Positions 16,532 to 26,276 of a stretch of DNA of 40,795 nucleotides are shown one piece after another. The stretch's first letter is position 1. Each line of letters opens with the position of its first letter. The stretch comes from Emticicia sp. (lineage in GTDB: Bacteria; Bacteroidota; Bacteroidia; Cytophagales; Spirosomataceae). A program made the translations under genes and the position numbers. A model generated the notes under the pieces. It did no database searches. It saw nothing but the letters and a program-made list of their open reading frames with translations, and was not told where the DNA came from. Location of the stretch: assembly GCA_023254245.1 (NCBI GenBank), contig JALQYE010000012.1, forward strand, positions 1 through 40,795. Direction: 5' to 3'.

Positions 16532-18670
16532 ATGACTAAAGAGCAAGTTTTAAAAAAATATTTTGGTTACGATAAATTCCGTCCACTACAATCTGATATA
16601 ATTGATACGATTTTGGCTAAACAAGATTGTATGGTACTAATGCCCACTGGTGGAGGAAAGTCTATTTGTTTTCAAGTACCTGCTCTGGTAATGGAAGGAA
16701 TTACGCTGGTTATTTCTCCGCTAATTGCCTTGATGCAAGACCAAGTACAATCATTAAAAGCCAATGGCGTACCTGCGGCTTATATGAACAGTACGCTTTC
16801 GATGGTTGAAATGCGAACCATTGAGGAGCAATGTAAGTCAGGGGAATTAAAACTACTTTATATTTCGCCCGAAAAACTTTTCTCGAATAATTATTTAGGG
16901 TTTATCAAAACTTTGAACGTCAATCAGATTGCCATCGATGAGTCGCACTGCGTATCGAACTGGGGCCATGATTTCAGACCAGAATATATTCAGCTAAAAG
17001 TATTGAAAGAAACTTTTCCGAATGTTCCGATGGTTGCTTTGACCGCAACGGCTGACAAAGTAACAAGAAAAGATATTCTGACTCAGTTGGGTATTCCTGA
17101 TGCTAAAATTTTTATTTCTTCGTTTGACAGGCCAAATCTTAGTTTGGCGGTGCTTCCTGGACGCAATCGCTTAAAGATTATTCATGAATTTATTGCCAAA
17201 CGCCCGTCTCAATCGGGTATTATCTATTGTTTGAGCAGAAAAAATACCGAAGAGGTAGCTGAAGGCCTCCGCAAACTTGGGCTTCGTGCCATGCATTATC
17301 ATGCAGGTGTTGATGCACAAACTCGCTCGGAGGTGCAAGATGCGTTCATAAAAGATGAGATTCAAGTAATTGTAGCTACGATTGCATTCGGAATGGGGAT
17401 TGACAAATCGAATGTAAGATTTGTGATTCATTATAGTTTGCCATCGAATGTAGAAAGTTATTACCAAGAAATTGGCCGAGCTGGGCGTGATGGTATGAAG
17501 TCAGACACCTTACTCTTTTATAGCTTTGGTGATATTATTACTCGCAAAGAAATGATTCAGAAGTCGGAACTACCCGATGAAATGAAAGAAGTGCAATTTG
17601 CGAAGCTCGACCGCATGAAACAGTATGCCGAATCGGAGATTTGTCGAAGAAGGATTTTATTAAGCTACTTTAACGAAGAAGCCCAAAGCGATTGTGGCAA
17701 CTGCGATGTTTGTCATAATCCTCCTAAGAAATTTGATGCCACCATTTTTGCACAAAAAGCTTTATCAGGAGTTGCCCGTGCTGAAGAAAAAGTAGCAATG
17801 GGGCTTTTGATTGATATTCTGAGAGGTTCGCAAAATAGAGCTATTTATGAGCGTGGATATCAAAATCTAAAAACTTTTGGTGTAGGAAAAGAATTAAAAT
17901 ACGAAGAGTGGGCCGATTACATAACGCAACTACTTAATTCGGGGGTTATTGATATCGCATACGACGAGCGACACGCTTTAAAACTCAACTCGGTTTCGTG
18001 GCAGGTACTAAAAGGCGAAAGAAAGGTTGATTTAGTAAGATTTGAAGCCTACGATGTAAAACGTGCCAGATTAGACGAAGAAGCACCAAAAGAAAAATCG
18101 AAGAAAGAGGTTATCAAAGATGCTTTATTTGAGAAGTTACGCATTCTGCGTAAGAAAATTGCCGATGAACAGAATGTACCACCATTTGTGGTTTTCTCAG
18201 ATGCTACGCTTTCGGATATGGCACAAAAACGCCCAATCAATCGTTTTCAGATGATGGCTGTTTCGGGTGTTGGAGAACAGAAGTTTAGACTATATGGCGA
18301 TGAATTTATCAACGAAATATTGAGATTTGGCGGTGAGAATCCAACTATAGCAAGAGCTAAGCAAGAAAAAGGTATGACATTTCTGGAAACCTTTGAAATG
18401 TATAAAGCGGGGATGTCGCTCGAAGAAATGGCAGCTAAACGCTCGCTAAATCCAGTTACGATTGTAAGCCATTTAGTAAAACTCTATCAAGATGGGCAAG
18501 ATATTGACCTAAAACAATACATTGCTACTTACGAATATAACCAAATCATAGCCGAAGCCATGAAACTGAATATTCAAAAAGGTGATGCCATAAAACCATT
18601 ATTTGAAGCTCTCGAAGGAATTTATGACTACGCAAAACTCAGAATTGCATTGGCTTTGTGGGAAAAGTAG
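16532..18670 (+). CDS. recQ: ATP-dependent DNA helicase RecQ
   Basis: RecQ unwinds DNA 3' to 5' in recombination and fork repair. The 712-residue protein has the N-terminal motif FGYDKFRPLQ, the P-loop MPTGGGKS (37-44) and the RecQ-type motif II DESHCVSNWGHDFRPEY (from 136). Motif VI is QEIGRAGRDG. The zinc site has four cysteines, in SEICRRRILL and DCGNCDVCHNPP. Next come the winged-helix RQC region and an HRDC domain (about 530-600, LRKKIADEQNVPPFVVFSD). The end is a helix-turn-helix-like segment (about 625-680) often present in long RecQs. Its stop is 9 nt from the stop of the convergent ABC gene, inside a small hairpin (18665-18685) that lacks a uridine tail. Confidence 0.96.
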   Translation: MTKEQVLKKYFGYDKFRPLQSDIIDTILAKQDCMVLMPTGGGKSICFQVPALVMEGITLVISPLIALMQDQVQSLKANGVPAAYMNSTLSMVEMRTIEEQCKSGELKLLYISPEKLFSNNYLGFIKTLNVNQIAIDESHCVSNWGHDFRPEYIQLKVLKETFPNVPMVALTATADKVTRKDILTQLGIPDAKIFISSFDRPNLSLAVLPGRNRLKIIHEFIAKRPSQSGIIYCLSRKNTEEVAEGLRKLGLRAMHYHAGVDAQTRSEVQDAFIKDEIQVIVATIAFGMGIDKSNVRFVIHYSLPSNVESYYQEIGRAGRDGMKSDTLLFYSFGDIITRKEMIQKSELPDEMKEVQFAKLDRMKQYAESEICRRRILLSYFNEEAQSDCGNCDVCHNPPKKFDATIFAQKALSGVARAEEKVAMGLLIDILRGSQNRAIYERGYQNLKTFGVGKELKYEEWADYITQLLNSGVIDIAYDERHALKLNSVSWQVLKGERKVDLVRFEAYDVKRARLDEEAPKEKSKKEVIKDALFEKLRILRKKIADEQNVPPFVVFSDATLSDMAQKRPINRFQMMAVSGVGEQKFRLYGDEFINEILRFGGENPTIARAKQEKGMTFLETFEMYKAGMSLEEMAAKRSLNPVTIVSHLVKLYQDGQDIDLKQYIATYEYNQIIAEAMKLNIQKGDAIKPLFEALEGIYDYAKLRIALALWEK

Positions 18671-18679
18671 TAGTACTTA

Positions 18680-20530
18680 CTACTTGTATCCTTCCGCTTG
18701 TAAATAAAATAATTCAGCATATCGGCCATTTTTTGCCAGTAATTCTTCGTGTGTACCGATTTCAAGCAAATTTCCTTTATCAAGCACCAAAATTCTATCT
18801 GCCATTCTGACGGTTGAAAACCTGTGCGAAATCAGAATAGCGGTTTTTCCTTTGGTGAGTTCGGCAAAACGACGGAAAACCTCGTATTCGGCACGAGCAT
18901 CGAGTGCGGCCGTTGGTTCGTCTAAAATCAGCACATCGGCTTCACGCAAATAGGCTCTTGCCAATGCTACTTTTTGCCATTCTCCACCCGAAAGTTCGAT
19001 TCCTTTAGAAAACTTACGTCCCAACGGTTGTTCGTATTTTAGTGGTAATTTTTCAATAACCGTATCGGCTAAACTTTGGTGAGCGGCACGCTCGAGTTCG
19101 GGTAATTCTTCACGAGAAGTAATATCTCCGACGGCGATATTATCACCTGCCGTAAAATTAAACTTCTGAAAATCTTGAAAAATCACGCCGATATGTTCAC
19201 GCAATTCTACCAGATTATATTCTTTTAAATCGACACCATCAAGTAAAATCCGCCCTTCATCTGGGTCATATAATCTGGCTAAAAGTTTCACCAACGTTGT
19301 TTTTCCTGAACCATTTTCTCCTACTAAGGCCAACTTTTCTCCTACTTTCAAATCGAAATTTAGACTTCTATTTGCCCATTTATCTGAATTTGGATATTTA
19401 AAACCTACATTTTCAAACGTAAAGCCTTCTCGAATTGGGTCAGGAAATGGTTTGGCTTGAACTGGGGAAACAATTTGTGGTTTAATCTGATAAAACTCAA
19501 ATAAGTCATTAAGGTATAATGCTCCTTGTGAAATACTGGTAAATCTGCTAAGAATACCTTCCAACAAAGATTTTAATTGACGAAACGAACCCGCCAAAAA
19601 AGTAAGCGTTCCAATAGTCACGATTCCTTTTACGGTTTCAACAATAATTAATGTATAGGCACCAAAATACCCCAACGTACCAATGGCCACCAACAAACTT
19701 CCCCAAGATGCTCGTTCGATGGCCAATTTTTTATTTTCCTTGAAATATCGGTCAGATAAATTGCGGAATCGCTCAATGATAAAGTCAGAAAGTCCAAAAA
19801 GTTTTACTTCTTTGGCGGTTTCATCACTTGCTCCTATGAAACGGTAATAATCCAATTCACGGCGTTGAGGAGTCCAGCCACGTTGCAACGAATAACTTTT
19901 AGCATTGAAGTGCAATTCACCTATAAATGAAGGAATAACCGAAACCAAAAGCAAAACAATGAGCCACGGATTGAAAGTTAAAAGCCCGATAAGTAAAAAC
20001 CCCATTGTGATGGTATCTTGTCCTTGTGCTAAAATCTGCGAAAGTAGAACCGTTCGTCCGTTAGTTTGTTGCCTGGCACGCTCAAGTTTATCATAGAAAG
20101 TAGCGTTTTCGAACTGAGCTAAATCGAGCGAAACGGCATGTTTCATTAATTTTATTGAAGTTCTGTTGGCAAATAAATCACCTAAAAGGCTATCGGTCAA
20201 GGCAATACCACGAGCGAGCAAGTCACTAACAATCATCAGCCCAAATTCGGCAGCTATCAACAAATAAATATGATTTAGATTATCTAATTTAGTGGAACTC
20301 AACACCAGAACTTCATCAATGATAAGCTTTCCTACGTACAATATTGAAATCGGAATTGCCGAACGCAACAATCGTAAAATTATGTTACTAATGGTTAATA
20401 CTGGCGATGTAAGATATACTTCACGCAAAAAAGCAGGCAAATTTTTGAGTGCTTTTAGGCGTTCTTTGATATTGGGTTTTGTTTCATCAGTCACTAATTT
20501 TCTTGCCATATACGATATTTTATGCGTCAT
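18680..20530 (-). CDS. ABC transporter, fused permease and ATPase (exporter type)
   Basis: This 616-residue half-transporter is of the exporter (ABCB/MsbA-like) form. The membrane domain covers about 45-345, with several helices and the coupling segment that follows RELDYYRF. The ATPase domain covers about 370-610, with Walker A GENGSGKTTLVK, Q-loop IFQDFQKF, signature LSGGEWQKVALARA, Walker B VLILDEPTAALDA and the H-loop ISHRFSTV. It would act as a homodimer. The substrate cannot be told from sequence. I kept the first ATG; Met8 (ATG at 20509) is an equally reasonable start. It is divergent from the AEC gene, 121 nt away. Confidence 0.9.
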   Translation of the reverse strand: MTHKISYMARKLVTDETKPNIKERLKALKNLPAFLREVYLTSPVLTISNIILRLLRSAIPISILYVGKLIIDEVLVLSSTKLDNLNHIYLLIAAEFGLMIVSDLLARGIALTDSLLGDLFANRTSIKLMKHAVSLDLAQFENATFYDKLERARQQTNGRTVLLSQILAQGQDTITMGFLLIGLLTFNPWLIVLLLVSVIPSFIGELHFNAKSYSLQRGWTPQRRELDYYRFIGASDETAKEVKLFGLSDFIIERFRNLSDRYFKENKKLAIERASWGSLLVAIGTLGYFGAYTLIIVETVKGIVTIGTLTFLAGSFRQLKSLLEGILSRFTSISQGALYLNDLFEFYQIKPQIVSPVQAKPFPDPIREGFTFENVGFKYPNSDKWANRSLNFDLKVGEKLALVGENGSGKTTLVKLLARLYDPDEGRILLDGVDLKEYNLVELREHIGVIFQDFQKFNFTAGDNIAVGDITSREELPELERAAHQSLADTVIEKLPLKYEQPLGRKFSKGIELSGGEWQKVALARAYLREADVLILDEPTAALDARAEYEVFRRFAELTKGKTAILISHRFSTVRMADRILVLDKGNLLEIGTHEELLAKNGRYAELFYLQAEGYK

Positions 20531-20651
20531 TTATCTAACATTCAAACAAATGATTTGGGTTCAGTAAACTTCGGAAACCTTCAAATAGTATATGTTTTGT
20601 TGTAAATAAATCTTTCTTTTGTAAGAACTAAAGAATATTTACGTCGAAAAT

Positions 20652-21581
20652 ATGTCAAATTTACTTTTATTGATAACTTGTCTTTCATTGGGTGTATGGC
20701 TTCAAAAGATAAGAAATTTTCCGAAAGATGCCTATTTAGGCTTGAATGCAGTTATCATTAATGTATCTTTACCAGCACTGACGCTGCTTTATACAAGCGA
20801 AGTTTCATTTAAAGCAAATCAGTCACTTGTCATTCTGACGCCCTATATTCTATTCATTAGTTCATTTATTTTTTTCAAAATTATAGCCAAAATCTTTCAC
20901 TTCGACAGAAGCACCACGGGAGCATTGACAATAACAGCAGGCATTAGTAGCATTTCATTTGTGGGCTTTCCAATTTTTGAATTATTATATGGAAAAGCAG
21001 GAGTTCAGATGGGAATTTTGATGAGTCAGGCGGGTTCGTTTGTAGTTTGTGGTACGCTCGGAATCATGACAGCCTCTTATTATTCAGCATCTGAGCCGTC
21101 GGTGAAATCAATCATGAAAAGTATTTTTACATTCCCGCCTTTTTTGGCTTTTTGTGTGGCTGTTTGTTTAAATATCCTTGATTTTCATTTTCCTACTTAT
21201 GCAAGCGAGGTTTTACAAAAGCTCGGCAGCCCATTTACTGTACTTGCTTTATTATCAGTAGGTTTACAAATCAATCTATCAAAAGCAAATCTTGCTCAAA
21301 AACCACTAATATTAGGCTTATTTTTTAAACTATTGATTGCACCGTTGATAATCTTTATATTATACCTTATCTTGCTTCAAGAAAATATTTTGCTGTCCGA
21401 AAATGCGTGGATTGGTAAAATGTGCGTGGTTGGAGCTGCTTTGGGGTCAATGAATACAGCATCAATCATAGCGATTAACCATAAACTAAACCCAGCATTG
21501 GCAAGTTTGATGATTGGTATAAGCATACCATTATCATTAGTTACAGCGATGCTTTGGCATTATTTATTGATTTATTTCTAA
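20652..21581 (+). CDS. AEC-family permease
   Basis: This 309-residue integral membrane protein has about ten hydrophobic segments in two five-helix halves, with the AEC-family features NVSLPALTLLYTSE near the start and a C-terminal NTASIIAI segment. The family includes malate/malonate permeases and auxin carriers. It lies 33 nt before the next gene's longest start, and with no terminator between they are probably co-transcribed. The company of an SDF dicarboxylate symporter and a malic enzyme makes malate or a related acid a likely substrate (inference). Confidence 0.8.
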   Translation: MSNLLLLITCLSLGVWLQKIRNFPKDAYLGLNAVIINVSLPALTLLYTSEVSFKANQSLVILTPYILFISSFIFFKIIAKIFHFDRSTTGALTITAGISSISFVGFPIFELLYGKAGVQMGILMSQAGSFVVCGTLGIMTASYYSASEPSVKSIMKSIFTFPPFLAFCVAVCLNILDFHFPTYASEVLQKLGSPFTVLALLSVGLQINLSKANLAQKPLILGLFFKLLIAPLIIFILYLILLQENILLSENAWIGKMCVVGAALGSMNTASIIAINHKLNPALASLMIGISIPLSLVTAMLWHYLLIYF

Positions 21582-21632
21582 GAGACACGTTTCAAAACTA
21601 ACCCTAATAAATTATTGAATACAATTTTCACT

Positions 21633-22946
21633 ATGAAAAAACTCTTTACTAACCTAACCTTTTGGGTACTTACAGCCATTGTTTGCGGTGTTTTGCTGGG
21701 TCATTATAACTCCGAATTTGCTCTAAAACCCATCTTCGAAAAAGGCTTTAAGCAAAATTTATTCATCTCAGAATTTGAAATCAAGAATACTTTTTCTGAA
21801 TTTCTGAGTAGTATATTCATAAGTTTTGTGAAGCTTTTTATTAATCCGATTATTTTCTTGACAATTACGCTCGGTATCATTTCGATGGGCGATTTGAAAA
21901 AGGTAGGAAAAGTAGGAGCAAAAGCCCTTCTTTATTTTGAAGTTGTTACAACCATAGCTCTTTTGGTAGGTGTAGTAGTAGCAAATGTAATTCGCCCAGG
22001 TGATGGTGTTGTAACTGATGCAATCAAAGGTGGTGACATTTCAAAATATACCAAAAGTGCAACCGAGTTTAGTTGGCTGAAGTTTTTCTTTGATAACGTT
22101 ACGCTACAAGTTCTGGTGCTGGCAATCATTTTGGGAATTGTCTTTAGCAATTATTCTGGCCGACAAAAAGTGGTTGATTTCTTAGCTCCAATCTCCAAAA
22201 AAGTATTTTGGGCCTTACACAAAGTCATGCTTTTTGCCCCAATCGGGGCATTTGGTGGTATGGCCTTTACGATTGCTAAATATGGCATTCAAACCCTTTT
22301 ACCGCTCGCCAAATTGATGGGAACAGTTTATGTAACTATGGCTGTTTTTGTCTTTGTTGTACTTCATTTTATTCTGAGGTATTACAAAATCAGTCTTTGG
22401 CAATTCTTGAAATTTATTCGAGAAGAATTATTGATTGTACTCGGCACTTCATCATCGGAAGCAGGTTTGCCTTCATTGATGGAAAAGTTAGAAAAAATGG
22501 GCTGTTCAAAATCAGTGGTTGGACTGGTTGTGCCTGCGGGGTATTCTTTTAATCTGGATGGTACAACTATCTACCTTTCAATGGCCGTTATTTTCTTGGC
22601 ACAGGTTTTCAATGTACATCTTGATATTCAACAAATCCTAACAATTATTGGTATTCTGATGGTCACATCAAAAGGGGCAGCAGGCGTAACAGGCAGTGGA
22701 TTCATAGTGCTTGCCTCAACACTTACAGCCGTAAAGGTGATTCCTGTTGAAGGCTTAGCTCTGCTTTTGGGCGTTGATAGATTTATGTCAGAAGCCCGTG
22801 CCATTACCAACTTCATCGGCAACGGTGTAGCTACAATCTGGATTTCAAACAACGAAAAAGAATTCGACCGCTCGAAAATGGAGGCAGCCTTTGCTCACAT
22901 TGGCGACTATGAAGATATTGTGAAAGATAACCTTAATAATCAATAG
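21633..22946 (+). CDS. Dicarboxylate/amino acid:cation symporter (SDF family)
   Basis: This family imports C4-dicarboxylates or acidic amino acids with H+ or Na+. From the ATG at 21633 the protein is 437 residues, starting MKKLFTNLTFWVLTAIVCG; an in-frame ATG at 21615 would add six residues. It has eight or so membrane segments and the hallmark re-entrant loops: the serine-rich GTSSSEAGLPSLMEK and the NLDGTTIYLSMAVIF motif that binds substrate and cation. TSKGAAGVTGSGFIVLA and the helix with DRFMSEARAITNFIGN follow. The pattern resembles DctA/GltP. It precedes maeB by 126 nt, which fits uptake of malate for conversion to pyruvate. The substrate is inferred from context. Confidence 0.88.
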   Translation: MKKLFTNLTFWVLTAIVCGVLLGHYNSEFALKPIFEKGFKQNLFISEFEIKNTFSEFLSSIFISFVKLFINPIIFLTITLGIISMGDLKKVGKVGAKALLYFEVVTTIALLVGVVVANVIRPGDGVVTDAIKGGDISKYTKSATEFSWLKFFFDNVTLQVLVLAIILGIVFSNYSGRQKVVDFLAPISKKVFWALHKVMLFAPIGAFGGMAFTIAKYGIQTLLPLAKLMGTVYVTMAVFVFVVLHFILRYYKISLWQFLKFIREELLIVLGTSSSEAGLPSLMEKLEKMGCSKSVVGLVVPAGYSFNLDGTTIYLSMAVIFLAQVFNVHLDIQQILTIIGILMVTSKGAAGVTGSGFIVLASTLTAVKVIPVEGLALLLGVDRFMSEARAITNFIGNGVATIWISNNEKEFDRSKMEAAFAHIGDYEDIVKDNLNNQ

Positions 22947-23013
22947 AGAAAACTATGCAAAAAGCTTTTTCTGTAGGCAAAAACCATTATTTAAGCAAAA
23001 AAAGACTTTTTTT

Positions 23014-23046
23014 CTTTAACTCTAAAAGCTTTCAGCCTTACCTTCG
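23014..23046 (+). promoter_or_regulatory. Possible maeB promoter
   Basis: TACCTTCG (23039-23046) is one base from TAnnTTTG and lies 26 nt before the maeB ATG. A T-rich box ending CTTT (23014-23017) sits 21 nt upstream. The match is weak but well placed. Confidence 0.3.
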
Positions 23047-23072
23047 CATCATCAAACTAATTTTATTCGAAA

Positions 23073-25346
23073 ATGAGTAAACAAAATTTAAAAGAAGAAG
23101 CACTTCATTACCACGCCAAAGGGCGTCCAGGTAAAATTGAGGTTGTTCCAAGTAAAGAGTATGCTACTCAAAAAGATTTATCTTTGGCCTACTCGCCTGG
23201 AGTAGCTGACCCATGTATGGCTATTTACGAAAACCCAGAAGACGTTTATAAATATACAGCAAAGGGCAATCTCGTAGCCGTAATTTCAAACGGAACGGCA
23301 GTTTTGGGTTTAGGAGATATTGGTGCAGCTGCAGGAAAACCCGTAATGGAAGGAAAAGGGCTTTTGTTTAAAATCTATGCCGATATTGATGTATTTGATA
23401 TTGAATTAAATACCAAAGATGTAGAAGAATTTATTCGGACAGTAAAAATTCTTGAACCAACTTTTGGCGGCGTAAACCTCGAAGATATTTCTGCTCCAGA
23501 ATGCTTTGAGATTGAAGAACGTTTAAAAGCCGAACTCAATATTCCAGTAATGCACGACGACCAACATGGTACAGCCATCATTTCGTCGGCGGCATTGCTA
23601 AATGCTCTCGAATTAGTAGAAAAAGATATTTCACAAGTAAAAATAATCATCAACGGTGCAGGTGCTTCGGCTATTTCTTGTACTCGTTTGTATAATTCGT
23701 TGGGTGCCGATAAAAAGAACATATTTATGTTTGACAGCAAAGGTTTGATTCACCCAAGCCGTACGAATTTAGATGGAAAGAAAATTGAATTTGCCAACGA
23801 CAATATGCCTGCCGAAACAACCTTAGCCGAGGCACTGGTTGGAGCAGATGTATTTGTTGGCCTTTCAAAAGGTAATATTCTAAGTCAAGACATGGTAAAA
23901 TCAATGGCAAGAGATGCGATTGTTTTTGCGATGGCCAATCCAACTCCTGAGATTTCGTATGAAGAAGCCATCGCTGCCCGTGAAGATATTATCATGGCAA
24001 CTGGTCGCTCAGACTATCCAAATCAAGTAAATAACGTACTCGGATTTCCTTACATTTTCCGTGGTGCATTAGATGTTCGCTCGAAGGTCATCAACGAAGA
24101 AATGAAGTTGGCGGCTGTACGTGCATTGGCCGATTTAGCTAAAAAACCAGTGCCTGATGTAGTAAACTTAGCTTATGGTGAAACAAACCTAACATTTGGC
24201 AGAAATTATATTATTCCTAAACCTGTCGACCCTCGCCTACTTACGACTGTTGCTCCAGCAGTAGCTAAAGCAGCGATGGAAAGTGGCGTAGCGAAGTTTC
24301 CGATTGCAGACTGGGAAGCCTACGACACCATGCTGGCTAAACGTTTAGGGCAAGATAACTCACTCAAGAAAGTGATTACGAATAAAGCAAAACTTCACCC
24401 TAAGCGTGTAGTTTTTGCCGATGCCGAAAACTTAGCCGTTTTGAAGGCTGCTCAGGAAGTACAAGATGAGAAAATTGCAACACCAATTTTACTCGGAAAT
24501 GTGGCTAAAATCAACCAATTACTTGAAGAAAACAATATAGACCTTCCTTACGCCGAAATCATCGACTCTCGCTCAACTGACCAAGAAGAGCGTTTAGCAA
24601 GATTTGGTGCTATTTTCTACGAAAAACGCAAACGTAAAGGCTACAATCATTTTGAAGCAATGCAGTTGATGCGTAATCGTAACTATTTTGGGGCAATGAT
24701 GGTAGAAACTGGCGAAGCCGATGCCATGATTGGCGGTATGACCAGAAATTATCCAGAAACAATTCGTCCAGCTTTACAAATTATTGGTCGTCAAGATGGT
24801 GTAAAGAAAGTTTCGGGTATGTATATCTTAATGAGTCGTTTTGGTCCTCTTTTCTTGGCTGATACGACTGTAAACTTCAATCCAACTGCTGAAGAAATAG
24901 TTGAAATTACCGAATTGGCAGCCAAAGAAGTAGAGAAATTCAATATTAAGCCACGCATCGCTCTCCTCACCTACTCAAACTTTGGTAGTGCCGATGGCGA
25001 TGATGCTATAAAAATGCAAAAAGCGGTAAGTATTTTGAAAGACAAACATCCAAATATGGTTGTTGATGGCGAAATGCAAGCCCACTTACCATTTGATATT
25101 GATTTATTGAAAGAAAATCACCCTTTCAGCGATTTAGTTGACGGTCGTGCTAATACTTTGATATTCCCGAATCTATCAGCATCAAATATTGCCTACAATA
25201 TCGTAAAAGAAGTAGCTAATATTGATAAAATCGGACCAATTCTCTTAGGTTTGAAAAAACCAGTCCATGTACTCCAACTCGGAAGTACAGTACGTGAAAT
25301 AGTAGATATGGTGGCGATTGCCGTTGTAGAAGCACAGGGAAAATAA
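23073..25346 (+). CDS. maeB: NADP-dependent malic enzyme with C-terminal phosphotransacetylase-like domain
   Basis: MaeB converts malate to pyruvate and CO2, producing NADPH. The 757-residue length is typical of the two-domain enzyme. The malic domain is at about 15-175, with the conserved stretches [12 protein letters not shown] and [11 protein letters not shown]. The NAD(P)-binding domain is at about 180-410, with [14 protein letters not shown] and [11 protein letters not shown]. The C-terminal PTA-like domain (about 430-755) is usually regulatory, binding acetyl-CoA, rather than catalytic. It follows two organic-acid transporters and is closed by a perfect hairpin terminator. Confidence 0.95.
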   Translation: MSKQNLKEEALHYHAKGRPGKIEVVPSKEYATQKDLSLAYSPGVADPCMAIYENPEDVYKYTAKGNLVAVISNGTAVLGLGDIGAAAGKPVMEGKGLLFKIYADIDVFDIELNTKDVEEFIRTVKILEPTFGGVNLEDISAPECFEIEERLKAELNIPVMHDDQHGTAIISSAALLNALELVEKDISQVKIIINGAGASAISCTRLYNSLGADKKNIFMFDSKGLIHPSRTNLDGKKIEFANDNMPAETTLAEALVGADVFVGLSKGNILSQDMVKSMARDAIVFAMANPTPEISYEEAIAAREDIIMATGRSDYPNQVNNVLGFPYIFRGALDVRSKVINEEMKLAAVRALADLAKKPVPDVVNLAYGETNLTFGRNYIIPKPVDPRLLTTVAPAVAKAAMESGVAKFPIADWEAYDTMLAKRLGQDNSLKKVITNKAKLHPKRVVFADAENLAVLKAAQEVQDEKIATPILLGNVAKINQLLEENNIDLPYAEIIDSRSTDQEERLARFGAIFYEKRKRKGYNHFEAMQLMRNRNYFGAMMVETGEADAMIGGMTRNYPETIRPALQIIGRQDGVKKVSGMYILMSRFGPLFLADTTVNFNPTAEEIVEITELAAKEVEKFNIKPRIALLTYSNFGSADGDDAIKMQKAVSILKDKHPNMVVDGEMQAHLPFDIDLLKENHPFSDLVDGRANTLIFPNLSASNIAYNIVKEVANIDKIGPILLGLKKPVHVLQLGSTVREIVDMVAIAVVEAQGK

Positions 25347-25370
25347 GAACAGAAGCTCCCTATAAATCAG

Positions 25371-25410
25371 AAGCCATACAGAAATATTTCTGTATGGCTT
25401 TTTGATTTTT
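25371..25410 (+). terminator. maeB terminator
   Basis: 25371-25400 is a perfect palindrome of two 15-nt arms (AAGCCATACAGAAAT and its complement), 24 nt after the maeB stop. TTTGATTTTT follows directly. Confidence 0.92.
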
Positions 25411-25797
25411 GAATAAAATGACATCAATTCTTCTTGTTCCGAAAGCAAAACAAAAGATGTTGAATCATTGAAATTGGTCTCCAATCTTACAATCTCTTTG
25501 TAATAAGTTTATATGGCTTTCAAAATAATTGATTAAAGATGTTTTCTGACTATTTGATAACTCAAATCTGAAACATTAAATTTCAACTTTCAATGTTTTT
25601 CAACTAAGTATTCAAAACGAATGATTCGCTATTTTTTACAATTCAATCGTATTTGTGGCACCTCAACCGTATTTTTTATAAAAAGCATTAAGTTGACAGC
25701 CTTTATCACACAACTCAACAGACCACAAAATAATACCATCAATCAATAGTATTTTTTATTAAACAAACAGCACAATTTACTTATTTAGCTAAAATCA
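25411..25797. other. Long non-coding region upstream of arsR
   Basis: I find no credible gene here. It holds the phased repeats listed separately and a stretch rich in CAA/ACA. With the maeB terminator and the arsR promoter it forms a gap of about 500 nt, long for this compact region, so it may carry further regulation or a remnant. Confidence 0.5.
25643..25759 (+). repeat. Phased direct repeats upstream of the arsR promoter
   Basis: TCAATCGTATTT (25643-25654) and TCAACCGTATTT (25663-25674) differ by one base and are spaced exactly 20 nt. A third related copy, TCAATAGTATTTTTTAT (25743-25759), matches the second over 15 of 17 bases and lies 80 nt beyond it, a multiple of 20. The last copy is 38 nt before the arsR -33 box. 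They are candidate activator or repressor sites. Confidence 0.4.
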
Positions 25798-25830
25798 TTT
25801 GCACTATATGAAAACATTAACATATATTTG
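25798..25830 (+). promoter_or_regulatory. Promoter of arsR
   Basis: TTTG (25798-25801) and TATATTTG (25823-25830) are separated by 21 nt. The TAnnTTTG box is exact and lies 20 nt before the arsR ATG. A 22-bp inverted repeat covers the spacer and half of the -7 box. Confidence 0.65.
25805..25826. promoter_or_regulatory. Candidate ArsR operator, site 1
   Basis: The perfect inverted repeat TATATG-N10-CATATA lies inside the arsR promoter, where a bound repressor would block RNA polymerase. Site 2 matches it at 19 of 22 positions and site 3 at 17 of 22. Confidence 0.65.
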
Positions 25831-25850
25831 TATTGTAATCACAAACAAAA

Positions 25851-26165
25851 ATGGTAGCAGAAGCAAACGACATAAAACTTAACAAAGAAAAATATGAAAA
25901 GGCAGCCTATATCTTAAAGGCTGTGGCTCATCCTACTCGTTTGGCTATCATTCAATTGTTGGATATTCAAGACAACTTAACGGTAAACGAAATCTGTGAA
26001 ACCCTTAATTGTGAACAGTCATTGATTTCACACCATTTGATAAATATGAAATTACGTGGTATTTTGAAATCACACAAAGATGGACTAAATGTATATTACT
26101 CGTTGAAAGAACGTGAGATTACCAAACTCTTAAGCTGCATTGAAAACTGCGAATGCAATATGTGA
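25851..26165 (+). CDS. ArsR/SmtB-family repressor, cysteine-rich; probable sulfide/persulfide or metal sensor
   Basis: This 104-residue protein is a winged-helix ArsR-family regulator. AAYILKAVAHPTRLAIIQLL is the family's first core region. The recognition helix area is ICETLNCEQSLISHHLINM, and the wing ends NVYYSLKE. Such dimers normally repress and are released by an effector. Cysteines are at 49 and 54 in the helix-turn-helix and at 96, 100 and 102 in a C-terminal CIENCEC cluster. That could bind metal or react with persulfide, though the positions do not clearly match the described SqrR/BigR pair. It heads the sulfur genes and has the operator-like repeat over its own promoter, so autoregulation is likely. 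The family is certain; the inducer is inferred. Confidence 0.9.
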   Translation: MVAEANDIKLNKEKYEKAAYILKAVAHPTRLAIIQLLDIQDNLTVNEICETLNCEQSLISHHLINMKLRGILKSHKDGLNVYYSLKEREITKLLSCIENCECNM

Positions 26166-26181
26166 TATTTTTTTAGCAAAC

Positions 26182-26203
26182 TATATGAATAAATTATCAT
26201 ATA
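26182..26203. promoter_or_regulatory. Candidate ArsR operator, site 2
   Basis: TATATG-N10-CATATA has the same arms and spacing as site 1. It sits in the 111-nt gap between arsR and the TauE/SafE gene, 73 nt before that ATG. It may control a second start point for the downstream genes. Confidence 0.6.
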
Positions 26204-26276
26204 AACATATTAAATAGATAAGATTAATAGAGTATCAAACAAATTACTTTTTTTATAGTACAAATTACACAAACGC

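Noticed and set aside
18665-18685. Hairpin AAGTAGT/ACTACTT between the recQ and ABC transporter stops as a shared terminator
   Set aside because: The stem is only 7 bp with few G/C pairs and no T run on either side. It may be chance.
20590-20611. TATATG half-site upstream of the AEC permease as a fourth ArsR operator
   Set aside because: The second arm reads AATAAA instead of CATATA, so only a half-site remains, as expected by chance in AT-rich DNA.
23375-23740. 121-aa open frame on the minus strand within maeB
   Set aside because: It lies wholly inside a strongly conserved malic enzyme domain, and its composition shows no recognisable domain.
25245-25484. 79-aa minus-strand open frame across the maeB terminator
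   Set aside because: It runs through a perfect terminator palindrome and the conserved end of maeB, with no sign of a protein family.
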